Origin: Aurelia coerulea
Lineage: Eukaryota > Cnidaria > Scyphozoa > Semaeostomeae > Ulmaridae
Assembly: GCA_039566865.1 (NCBI GenBank)
Contig: CM076959.1
Coordinates: 14,863,501 to 14,927,500 of the forward strand
DNA: 64,000 nucleotides
Direction: 5' to 3'
Shown here: in pieces, positions 52,471 to 62,732 of the stretch
Layout: each line of letters begins with the position of its first letter
Position numbering within the stretch: position 1 is the stretch's first letter
Position numbers and translations under genes: made by a program
The notes under the pieces: generated by a model
What the model saw: the letters and a program-made list of their open reading frames with translations, nothing else
Databases searched by the model: none
What the model was told of the DNA's origin: nothing

Positions 52471-53086
52471 ATTTGGTTGAACAAGGACAAATTTTGTAAG
52501 ACAATAGCATGAGTTGCTTTTGACTGACACCGCACTTCAAAGCGATTATCGATCGCAGAAAAAGGAAATTCTCTCAACCAGTAAATCAAAACAAACAAAG
52601 CCGCAAAAGTTTCTCTGAAACCCAGATAGCTAGCGCGCTCGTTGTGCATTCCAAAATTTGTTTTTAAGAGCAAACATGAGCATAGATCGAAAGAAGAAGG
52701 ATATATCTACATATCTGCCTCGGGCACCTCATATGTTTGGTTCAAAAGCCGATTGGGAGGCGATTCAATTATCTTCTTTTTTGGGTGTAATTAAAACACT
52801 TGCTGCTCAGCTTCTGAACCAAATAAATGAAATGCCCTAGGTAGATGTGTAGATATAACCTTCTTCTTTCGATTTATGCCATGTTTGCCCTTACAAGCAA
52901 TTTTCGGAATGCACAATGAGTGCGCTAGCTACCTGGGTTTCAGAGCAACTTTTGCGGCATTTTTTGTTTTGAATTTGATTTTGAGAGAATTTCCTTTGTC
53001 TGCTGTCGATAATCGCTTTGAATTCAGGTGTCAACAAAAGCACCTCGTGCTATTGGCTTACAAAATCAGTCCTTGTTATTTGCTTG
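52471..53086. mobile_element. AACAAGGACAG foldback MITE, copy e, with the empty site present in the window
   Basis: Element 52480-53077, flanked by ATTTGGTTG (left) and ATTTGCTTG (right). The paralogous copy at 48281-48303 reads CCTATTTGGTTGGCTATGAT without the insert. It therefore shows the pre-insertion site and confirms a 9-bp duplication. Confidence 0.9.
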
Positions 53087-53511
53087 GCTATGATATTAAC
53101 GAGAGGCATGGCATTGGATAATTCTTTTTCATTAGATTTTGGAGCTTTTTTGCATCACCAGACATCTATAGGTTTCTGGTTTCAACTGTCGCATAAATTT
53201 GGTATTTGAAAGCTCGTATCTCAGTGAATTTTCCACGGATTTAGAAGGATCTGGTGTCTAAATTTGATATAGTATCTTATGAGCACATGTGGTTATTTTA
53301 TTATGGAGCTCATTCATTATATCGTAATTTTTTTATATTTAATCCAACGTCGAAAAACTTTAGATACACTTGTAGATACACTTGGTATTTGGCAATGACT
53401 GGTTTAGACCCTTGTCAATGAAGCAATCTCATATTTCTCTGGGAGATGCACAGCAGTATCAGTTCTTCAATCAATTTGATATTTTGGTAATAACTTTCGT
53501 TTGCTCCTCAG

Positions 53512-53771
53512 ATGAAGAAATGAAGATTCAAGCTGAATTTAAATACATCTTGTAAGCTGGACGAAGACTGCAAAGTAATGAGAAATAATGGTGGAGACAG
53601 ATGGAATTCAAATATACATTTCAAACTGAACAGAGTTCATACTGATTATGCAAAAATTGCCTCTCGCAAAGTTGTCTGGGAGAAGAAATTAATTGTTTTG
53701 CATTTGAATGCTGATAATTGAAGTGACATTGACATCACCGTAGCTTGGATCTTACTGCCTGTGGTTCATTG
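53512..53771 (+). repeat. Exon-like module, copy 5
   Basis: 260 bp between CTCCTCAG and GTATGTTT. Confidence 0.65.
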
Positions 53772-53841
53772 GTATGTTTATCTCAATCTTCTTCAATCAA
53801 AGGTTTTCATCTTCACTGGGTAACCCTTTGGGTTATATTTG

Positions 53842-54552
53842 CAGGGTGTCCCAAAGAAATTGTTGGACATTTGATGATAAGAGATATCCCAATTCCTGAG
53901 ATCTTTAATTATTATCAGACACCAGGATCTTGGAAATCCTCTAAAGATTGAAAGAGTTACAAACTTTTGAACTTCAAATTTGTGTGAAAGCTGAAACCAG
54001 AAGCCTCTAAGTAGCATTTGTGGTAAAAGTAGCACGGGCTATTACTTCTTTTGTTTCGTGTTTATTTCAGAGCGAGCCAAATGGGTTTGAAAAGGTTTTC
54101 AATAATCTAACTTTCAAGCGTATGGATGAGGAAAGTTTGAAAATGATTCAATTTCTCATCGATTATGTTTCAATGAATGCTTTTTAGACACATGCATTCT
54201 TAAGCAAATTATGACAACAGTTATAAGAATGAGAGTACTTTCGAAATCCTACTTGGGTCGCAATGATATTAACGAGAGGCATGGCATTGGATAATCCTTT
54301 TTCATTGGATTTTGGAGCTTTTTTACATCACCAGGCATCGATGGGTGTCTGGTTTCAACCGTCGCATAAATTTGGTATTTGAAAGCTCGTATCTCAGTGA
54401 AATTTCCACGGATTTGTAAGGATCTGGTGTCTAAATTTGACAAAAAGTGTATAGTATCTTATCCCATGGTTATTTTATTATGGATCCCATTCATTATATC
54501 GTAATTTTCTTATATTTAATCCAACGTCGAAAAACTTTATGGGGGCACCCTG
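53842..54552. mobile_element. Mariner-like element of the module array, copy 4
   Basis: CAGGGTGTCCCAAAGAAATT to GGGGGCACCCTG, without the TTAA MITE. The small ORF here has lost 18 bp (six codons) in frame and remains open to 54187. Confidence 0.7.
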
Positions 54553-54692
54553 TAGATACACTTGCTATTTGGCAATGACTGGTTTAGACCTTTGTCAATG
54601 AAGCAATCTCATATTTCTCTGGGAGATGCACAGCAGTATCAGTTCTTCAATCAATTTGATCTTTATGGTAATAACGTTCGTTTGCTCCTTAG

Positions 54693-54947
54693 ATGAAGAA
54701 ATGAAGATTCAAGCTGAAATACATCTTGCAAGCTGGAAAGAGATTGCAAATAGATGAGAAACGATCGTAAAGATAGACTGAATTCAAAGATGCATTTAAA
54801 AGTGAACAGTAGACATGCTGCTTATGCAAATGTTGCCACAAGCAAAATTGTCTTGGAGCAGATATTAATTGTTTTGTATTTGAATGCTGATGTTTGAAGT
54901 GACATTGACATCAACGGAGCTTGGATTTTGCTTCCTATGGTTCATTG
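54693..54947 (+). repeat. Exon-like module, copy 6
   Basis: 255 bp between CTCCTTAG and GTATGTTT; lost about five bases near GCTGAA, changing the phase-2 frame. Confidence 0.63.
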
Positions 54948-54967
54948 GTATGTTTACCTCAGTCTTT

Positions 54968-55200
54968 GGATTTTGGAGCTTTTTTCGTCACCAGGCATCT
55001 ATGGGTCTCTGGTTTTAACTGTCGCATAAATTTGGTCTTTGAAAGCTCGTAACTCAGTACATTTTCCGCAAGTTTGCAATAATCTGGTGTCTAGAATAAT
55101 ATAATATCTTAGGGGCATGGTTATCTTATTATGGAGCCCATTCATGATCGCGTTATTTTTTATATCTAATCCGACGTCGAACAATTTTTTGGGGTACCCT
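54968..55200. repeat. Right-end fragment of the mariner-like element between modules 6 and 7
   Basis: Same truncation as 50725-50957, so modules 3-4 and 6-7 are paralogous pairs produced by a larger duplication. Confidence 0.6.
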
Positions 55201-55341
55201 GTGGATATTTTTTGCTTTTTGGCATTAAATGGTTTAGACCTTTGTCAATAAAACAATCTCATATTTCTCTGGGAGATGCATGCACAGCGGTATCAGTTCC
55301 TCAATCGATTTGATCTTTTATAACTTTCATTTGCTCCTCAG

Positions 55342-55600
55342 ATGAAGAAATGAAGATTCAAGCTGAATTTAAATACATCTTGTAAGATGGACGAATATTG
55401 AAAAGCAATGAGAAATATGATGGAGACAGATGGAACTCAAAAATGCATTTGAAACTGAACAGAGTTCATGCTAATTATGCAAACATTGCCTCTTGCAAAG
55501 TTGTCTGGGAGAAGAAATTAATTGTTTTGCATTTGAATGCTGATGTTTGAAGTGACATCGACATCAACGGAGCTTGGGTTTTACTGCCTATGATTCATTG
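55342..55600 (+). repeat. Exon-like module, copy 7
   Basis: 259 bp between CTCCTCAG and GTATGTTT. Confidence 0.65.
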
Positions 55601-55718
55601 GTATGTTTACCTCAATCTTATCTTCTTTATTCAAATATTTTCATCCTCATTGGGTAATCATTCTCTCCTCCTTTTGGCTCTAAAAGAATTCTAAAAGATA
55701 TCAGTTACATTATTGTTG

Positions 55719-56485
55719 TACAGGTTGTCCCAAAAAAATTGTGCCCCGTTTACCGAAAGATTGTGACAAAACGGCAAAAGATTCTTGCCAAACTCTTACA
55801 TGATATTGTTCTTCAGATGTTCAAATAAAGTTTGCTGCCATCCCCGTAAAAATCCGTTGAAAATGATGAGCAATAACCTTCAGGAGACCAAATTGTTGTA
55901 CAGGGTGTGCCAAAAAATTTGTGCCCGTTTGCCTGAAGATTGTGACGAAACGGCAAAAGATTCTTGCCAAACTCTTACATGATATTGTTCTTCAGATGTT
56001 CAAATAAAGTTTGCTGCTATCCCCGTAAAATCCGTTGAAAATGATGAGCAATAACCTTTAGGAGACCAAATTTTTCTGGTGACTGAAACGGTTGACCATT
56101 TTGTCTTACTATTTTGCAGCGATAGATAGCTTCAAGTAGGGTAAGAAATAGTTTCTGTGACATCAGAAATAGTGGAACTCTATGATGATTATCAGAATTT
56201 CACGAGAGCTATGACATTGGAGGCTGCTTTTTCATTTCATCCATGAAGCTATTTATCGCTGCAAAGTAGTAAGACAAAATGGCCGACTGCTGGTTTCAGT
56301 CATCAGGCAAATTTGGTCTCCTGAAGGTTATGACTCCATCATTTTTCAACAGGTTTTTATGTAGATGGTAATAAACTTTAATTGAATATCTGAAGAGCAA
56401 CATGATGGAAAAGTTTGATGAAAAGCTTTTGCCGTTTAGTCACAATCTTCAGGCAAACGGGGCACAATTTTTTGGACACCCTGTA
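55719..56485. mobile_element. Mariner-like foldback MITE with duplicated left end
   Basis: Element 55721-56483 flanked by TA. Left CAGGTTGTCCCAAAAAAATT; right TTTTTTGGACACCCTG. The first 180 bp (55721-55900) are tandemly repeated at 55901-56079. Related to 30256-30845. Confidence 0.75.
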
Positions 56486-56830
56486 GGATTCATGGAATGC
56501 TAAACTTCAAGCCAATCGAACCATTCCACGCCTTTGTAAAAACTGTTGTTTATGGTTTATAATTAGTACAAAAGTCAAGATGAGCTTGAAATTTTTGAAA
56601 GCTAACTGAAAGGCAGCTGCTGGATAAATATTGGATTTTTTTTCCGTCTCAAAATTGTGAAACGACCTAATAGCACTTGAAGATATACTAGGTGCCGATA
56701 TTAATGCGCAATCGCGAATTTGGGACCGATTTTAAGGCGTTATCATTTCATTTTTTTCTATTTTAAAATTGTTTATGCACGGTAGCCCCATCAGTCAGTA
56801 TGATTGGTTTTGAGGGCGCCGTGCCAAAAA
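56486..56830. other. Unannotated stretch
   Basis: GCTAACTGAAAGGCAGCTGCTGG near 56600 resembles 62060-62080 and 44410-44425, a dispersed duplicate. No gene recognised. Confidence 0.35.
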
Positions 56831-56834
56831 CTTT

Positions 56835-57240
56835 ACAATTAAAAATCTACTAAAATTAATGACAGGAAAATCATAAATAATTTATCTACAACTAGTTACA
56901 ATAAATTTACAATCGACCCTTTATCTTGTTCTTAAAAGAAGATAAAGAGGGAGCTTGCTTGGCCTCGCGGCTGAGATCATTCCAGATTTTTGCTCCGCGA
57001 AATGCGAACGCTTTCTGCCCATTACTAGTTTTCATGAATGACACTAGCAAGTCAGTTTCGGCATTTCTAAGGTTGATAATATTGTGATCAGAATTTCTAA
57101 CAAACAAATGCGAGAGATAATCAAGCGCGTGACCATTGACAGATTTAAATACAATTGTTGCAGTCTCACTTATGATCATATGTCTTCTGATCACAATTAT
57201 AACAATAAGAATGCTCTTAACAATCATAAACTTTCAAACA
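56835..57240 (-). pseudogene. LINE C-terminal fragment with 3' UTR, minus strand
   Basis: The - strand frame 57227-56907 reads FKSVNGHALDYLSHLF, then NLRNAETDLLVSF, FAFRGAKIWNDLSRE and APSLSSFKNKIKGRL. This is the conserved tail downstream of RT in CR1/L2-like LINEs. No RT core is present. Confidence 0.72.
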
Positions 57241-57439
57241 TACTTTTTGAAAAAACGAGATATGTCAGTCATGCGATTCTCTGTTATGAACATCGAAAAA
57301 CAGGCAACTGCTGAAAAATGAGACACAAATATGCGAGCTGAGGCTGAGCAATATTCTTATAATATTCTTAAAATTTGGATGATTCTGAGCCTTAATATTC
57401 TTATAAGCAATATTCTTATAAAAAGAAAAGAGTGTAAGA

Positions 57440-57620
57440 TCGCAGCAGCAGATGTTTAGATTTATCCTTCTTTTTTCGATATTTGCTCATTGGTTCTCTT
57501 AAATTTTCCCTTGCCATCCGCAATGCAACAGTTTTACCCAAACTGCGTTTTGCGGCTTTGCTTGTTTATTTGTTTGTTTGTTTGTTTTGATTTATTGCTT
57601 GAGAGAATTTCCTCTGTGAA
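57440..57620. repeat. Fragment of the AACAAGGACAG MITE family
   Basis: Contains TTCTTTTTTCGATATTTGCTC and TTGAGAGAATTTCCTCTG as in the right arms of complete copies. Preceded by AATATTCTTATAA short repeats (57350-57420). Confidence 0.55.
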
Positions 57621-57908
57621 AATTCCCGACGGGCGGGAGGAGTAGGTTTATTTCAAATGCGCAGAATAGTGGAATGTAGAAATATTGATGGAATCAGTTT
57701 CCAAACTAAAGTCCGTTTCAAATTAGATGTCACGTGAAATTTGCGATGACGCAAAATTCCTTTGCAAAACACTTCTATTGTTGTTATTCGCTGGCATTTG
57801 CAGGTGAAATCTAATTTGAGACAGCTTCGGGCAGATGAAATAACAATCTTTGCCTTTTATGCCAAGCGATCCACTGCTACTTGATGACTGGTTTAGATTA
57901 GTTTTAGC

Positions 57909-58453
57909 TACAGGGTGTCCAAAAAAGGTACTCCCATTTGAAAAATCACCAACATTTAATTACAAGGCTGATTCTCAATTTCCTTTTTTGTCAAGTAGAT
58001 CAAGGACCAAGTCTTTTTCCAAGATATAGCTGATCTTGTAATTGGTTAAGAAATTATGAAATCTAGCTCTTTTAAGGGCTACTTGGTTTTGAATCATACT
58101 GCAAAAAAGCACTGATGATTGCCAGATCAATTTTTTGTGCATGTAAAGCTTCTACTGTGGTCATAAGCACAGGGAGAAATGTGCACTATCATTGGAGACC
58201 TCAATGATGATAAAATATCTGAAAATTATGACTCTTAGGCAAGATTAAGTATTTTGCTTATTAACTATAGCTCAAAATAGGGCTTTTAAACCTGTAATTT
58301 TTCTACCTAGCTGTATCAAAAGCAAACATGTTATTATCTTATGAATGTTTTTGGGTCTTTAACAAAACAACCCAAAAAGAAAATTTTATCAAAGGTTTGA
58401 CAATCAATTTTTGATGATTTTTTAAACGGGAGTACGTTTTGGGACACCCGGTA
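57909..58453. mobile_element. Mariner-like MITE (GGTACTCCCATTT subfamily)
   Basis: Element 57911-58451, flanked by TA: CAGGGTGTCCAAAAAAGGTA at the left and TACGTTTTGGGACACCCGG at the right, with CTCCCATTTG pairing with AAACGGGAG. It lies in the segment preceding module 8. Confidence 0.8.
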
Positions 58454-58563
58454 TCAATACGCTCATATTTCTCTCAGTGATGCTTGGTTCGATTAGATTA
58501 AATCATAGTGTCAGTTTTTCAATCGATTGCTCTTTTGGTAATAATTTTTGCTTTTTCTTCTAG

Positions 58564-60099
58564 ATAAAGGAACCAAAATTGAAACTGAATCTAAAGACGT
58601 CTTGTAAGATAACAATCACAACAAAGTAGTCAGGAATAATGAAAGTGGAGTTCAAATCAGAACAAGTGGAATTCAAAAAGATGTAGGTTAAACGGAACGG
58701 TGGTCATGCTGAGTATGCAAACATTGCCTCTTGGAATGTTGTCTGGAATTCCTACCAGAACGAGTGGAATTCAAAGATGTAGTTTAAACCGAACAGTGGT
58801 CATGCTTAGTATGCAAACATTGCCTCTTGGAACGTTATCTGGAATTCCTATCAGAACAAGTGGAATTCAAAGATGTAGTTTAAACGGAACGGTGGTCATG
58901 CTGAGTATGCAAACATTGCCTCTTGGAACGTTATCTGGAATTCCTATCAGAACAAGTGCAATTCAAAGATGTAGTTTAAACTGAACAGTGGTCATGCTTA
59001 GTATGCAAACATTGCCTCTTGGAACGTTGTCTGGAATTCGTATCAGAACAAGTGGAATTCAATGATGTAGTTTAAACGGAACAGTGGTCATGCTGAGTAT
59101 GCAAACATTGCCTCTTGGAACGTTGTCTGGAATTCGTATCAGAACAAGTGGAATTCAAAGATGTAGTTTAAACCGAACAGTGGTCATGCTGGGCATGCAA
59201 ACATTGCCTCTTGGAACGTTGTCTGGAATTCCTATCAGAACAAGTGGAATTCAAAGATGTAGTTTAAACGGAACGGTAGTAGTCATGCTGAGTATGCAAA
59301 TATTGCCTCTTGGAACGTTGTCTGGAATTTGTATCAAAGCAAGTGGAATCCAAAGATGTAGTTTAAACCGAACAGTGGTCATGCTTAGTATGCAAACATT
59401 GCCTCTTGGAACGTTGTCTGGAATTCCTATCAGAACAAGTGGAATTCAAAGATGTAGTTTAAACCGAATATCGGTCATGCTTAGTATGCAAACATTGCCT
59501 CTTGGAACGTTATCTGGAATTCGTATCAGAACGAGTGGAATTCAAAGATGTAGTTTAAACGGAACGGTGGTCATGCTGAGTATGCAAACATTGCCTCTTG
59601 GAACGTTGTCTGGAATTTGTATCAAAGCAAGTGGAATCCAAAGATGTAGTTTAAACGGAACAGTGGTCATGCTTAGTATGCAAACATTGCCTCTTGGAAC
59701 GTTGTCTGGAATTCGTATCAGAACAAGTGGAATTCAAAGATGTAGTTTAAGCGGAACAATGGTTGTCATGCTGAGTATGCAAACATTGCCTCTTGGAACG
59801 TTGTCTGGATTTCGTATCAGAACAAGTGGAATTCAAAGATGTAGTTTAAACGGAACAGTGGTCATGCTTAGTATGCAAACATTGCCTCTTGGAACGTTGT
59901 CTGGAATTCCTATCAGAACAAGTGGAATTCAAAGATGTAGTTTAAACGGAACGGTAGTAGTCATGCTGAGTATGCAAACATTGCCTCTTGGAATGATGTC
60001 TGGAAGCAAAGGTTTTGCGTCTGAATGCTGGTAACAATTGTAACTTTGGCATCAATGGAGCTTATCAGTCTGTTAGAGTTTGCTGTCAATAATTCATTG
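58564..60099 (+). repeat. Exon-like module, copy 8, internally expanded
   Basis: Acceptor-like TTCTTCTAG precedes 58564 and GTATGTTG follows 60099, as in the other copies. The middle is expanded by the 96-bp tandem array at about 58680-60000. The end (GGCATCAATGGAGCTTATCA ... AATTCATTG) is the normal module end. Confidence 0.68.
58685..60010 (+). repeat. Tandem array, 14 units of 96 or 99 bp
   Basis: Unit phase marked by GTCATGCT: 58706, 58802, 58898, 58994, 59090, 59186, 59285, 59381, 59477, 59573, 59669, 59768, 59864 and 59963. Ten spacings are 96 bp and three are 99 bp. Because 96 is a multiple of three, one frame stays open for 316 codons from 59084 (VMLSMQTLPLGTLSGI-type repeats). This frame has no relation to the other copies of the module and is probably not a protein. 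Confidence 0.9.
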
Positions 60100-60855
60100 G
60101 TATGTTGACTTTATCATTCTCCCTTTAAATTTCCTTCACTAGGCACAGTGATCCAGGGCATGTAATTAATACGCAAAAATGAAAGTATCAGAATTGCACC
60201 AAACTGATTTTCCAATTGTTAACCGTAGCCTGAGGTATGTCAAAACCCAGAAATTTCTCAAATCAAACTTTTCAGTGCTGAGAAAACATTATTTCAATTT
60301 AAGCCTAAAAAGTGTACTTCTTTCTTAAAAAAGCAAGGTCACAAAATAGCACTAACTTTCTAATTCAAATTGTTTGACTTGCACTCACTCGATTTGCGTG
60401 ATCTTTGTTTGTTTGACAGATTAAACCTTGCAGAATATGCAGTGAGAGAGACGATTTAAAATTTTATCTTGGGATGCACAAATTTTGCGAATTCATAAGG
60501 GTAACCAAACGTTGAAAAATAGGACTGAATCACGAAACGCTTCTTCAACAATAACAAACAATCTTTGTTTCAGAATTCTTGTAAAGTCTATTGCAGAATC
60601 ATGTTTAACCTATTGGCAACGCTTTCGCAAAAGGGCTAAGTAGAGTGAGCTCTCAAATAATTTTGGGGAATTTTTCACGGAGGACACTTTTCATTTTTTC
60701 AAAGTTATTCTTTCATTTTTCTGCATTAATTACACTAAAATGGGAATCTAGATCACAGTGCTAGTGACCGTCAGAATTGATCGTTTAACTTTTGGCACAG
60801 TGAAAATTTCTTAGATAGCAGCAAGTTGCGGAAAAAAGCTGTAAGAAACTAAAAC
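60100..60855. other. Unannotated stretch
   Basis: CACAGTGATCCAGGGCATG near 60144 resembles the left end of the large foldback element at 34639 and could be an isolated terminus. No gene recognised. Confidence 0.4.
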
Positions 60856-60960
60856 TACCGGGTGTCGCAAAAAAACTGTACACAAGTTTGAGAAATTCTA
60901 ACGCTGACAGTTTAAGCCTAATTACCCAAAGCATATTTTTTGTTAACCTTCTAGCCAAAA
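60856..60960. repeat. Single mariner-like terminus
   Basis: TACCGGGTGTCGCAAAAAAA at 60856 matches the terminal consensus of the CCGGGTGTCCC family; no opposite end was found nearby. Confidence 0.45.
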
Positions 60961-61254
60961 TAAAATTTGCTATTTTTTTACCACTGTGGGAAACTTGGTT
61001 GAAGAGCTATAAATCAGCAAATGCAAATATTACTCTTATGCCCAAGCCACTAGTCAAGAAACCCTAAGCATACAACCTGTGATATTCTCAGGAAACAATT
61101 TCCTGCTAATTTGAATTGAACGACACTAAATCAAAGATTTTCCTGGAGAAATTATTGCCTAAAGTTTGTCCGAAAATATTTTATCCGAAGTTTATTATCC
61201 GAAATTGTATCCGCCAAAAACTTTTGGATTCAATGTAAGGTTTTGTGGCCTCAG

Positions 61255-61805
61255 TGCTTCAGATTGCCTTAGGTTGCATGCAAGTCTCTGAGAAGGCTGG
61301 TGTAAAAATCTATGACCTATATCTCCGAACTGAATGGCTTCAAAAACATTTAGTTAGTTTGCTATAAGTCTAACGTTGAGTTCTCTTAAATCCTCAGTAA
61401 TTTCAGAATTAGTGTGTTGTTCTTCTTTTCACGAATTCAAGAAACGTTTTGCAAAAGCTTTTGAACCATCGTAAGCTCTAAACCCTTTGATGAAAAATGA
61501 AATCATTTAAAAAAAACCATAGTTTGTAGATGTTTATATATGGCATCAACATAGCAAAAAGTTTTTCATTCTTCTGATTTACAATTCAGAAATTTGATGA
61601 AGTCACATCCTCAAATGAGCTGAGATGTAAAATACACTGTAATTTCGAGAAATATGGAGCATTTATAAAAAGTTCGAAGGTAGAATTGTTGCTAAATGGC
61701 TAAAGTTTCTTTCAAAACACTCAATCAAAATAAATAGGTCATAGAATTTTACATTCACCTTTTTTACATCGATTTAACGATTTGGAACCTATGCTTTGCA
61801 GATTA
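61255..61805. mobile_element. Foldback MITE with 9-11 bp duplication, copy 2
   Basis: Element about 61266-61794, homologous along its length to 31021-31533 (AGGCTGGTGTAAAA..., TTTGATGAAGTCACATCC, GATTTGGAACCTATGC). Flanks CTTCAGATT and TTGCAGATT resemble each other. Left end eroded. Confidence 0.7.
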
Positions 61806-62732
61806 ACTTTTGCAATTGCAATAGATAGATAAATTCTTCTCTTATAATGCTCATTTATTTCTCAGTGCAATGACTGGAAATTTGCGAGCGGAATATCTAG
61901 CATCGGAAAAATCAGCCTGCAGTAAAATTGTATGGAATTTTGCCACAATAGTGTAAAATTTTCCTTCACAGAAACATTTTAGGGAGAATTACTATACGCT
62001 CGAGGCGAATCGTTGGCCTCCGCAAAATGAATGGTTGCTTCGAAATGAGCTTAACATTTTTGACAGCTGGTTGAAGTGCAGCTGCTGGAAAAAAATTCGA
62101 TATCTGTCTGTATTTCAAAGTATTTAGAATACCCAATGAAACGTAAATTTATACCGGGTGCTGAAAATGGTCTATTTACTTTTCCCGAAAATATAGTCAA
62201 GCTTATCAACCGATTTTAATAAAGTATCAATTATTTTGAATCAGAATGGTCAATTCTATTCTTTTCTTTCAGAGAGATGAATTCGCATCTACACATGCAG
62301 AGATATAGCATTGTTTGTTTGTGGAACAATACTGGTTTTGCTGCGAAAGGTTTGTATTCTTTTCAACAAAATATATTATTGGGCAAATCACATTCCATGG
62401 TCATTTATCAATTCGAAAGAAACAATTTTTGATATGTCGAAATAAGGAAACTGCCTACATTTTCAGAAATCCCTTTTAGCTTTTTTCTCAGCATTTAGTA
62501 GTTTCCATGTTTACCAGCCAAATTTTGTAACTTTTCCTGGATAAAACTCATCTCCGTTAAGGAATCTCATGTTCTTTAGAAGTGAATTTGAATCTACTAT
62601 TAAGTTGAATCTACTACTAAAATCTACCGAAGTATTTGCATGTACTGGATAAGCCAAAAAGTAAATTCAAGCATCGTTTTTATGTCGAATTGAAGTGACA
62701 CTTAGAAGTTTTTAGCAGCATCTACTAAATTC
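61806..62732. other. Unannotated stretch
   Basis: No gene recognised. Partly similar to 44190-44420. TACCGGGTGCTGAAAATGG at 62153 could be a transposon end. Confidence 0.35.

Larger units (their letters stand above)
51427..53375. mobile_element. Mariner-like element of the module array, copy 3, carrying two MITEs
   Basis: Left CAGGGTGTCCCAAAGAAATT at 51427; the right end is eroded at about 53360. Contains the TTAA MITE 51839-52086 and the AACAAGGACAG MITE 52480-53077. The 44-codon ORF is intact here (about 51657-51790). Confidence 0.62.

Noticed and set aside
58685..60010. Regularly spaced repeats as a CRISPR array
   Set aside because: The whole 96-bp unit is repeated, with no unique spacers, in a eukaryotic intron-rich context.
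59084..60034. 316-codon ORF as a repetitive protein gene
   Set aside because: The length follows from a repeat unit divisible by three; the frame has no start context, no signal peptide and no counterpart in the other eight modules. Kept only as a testable finding.
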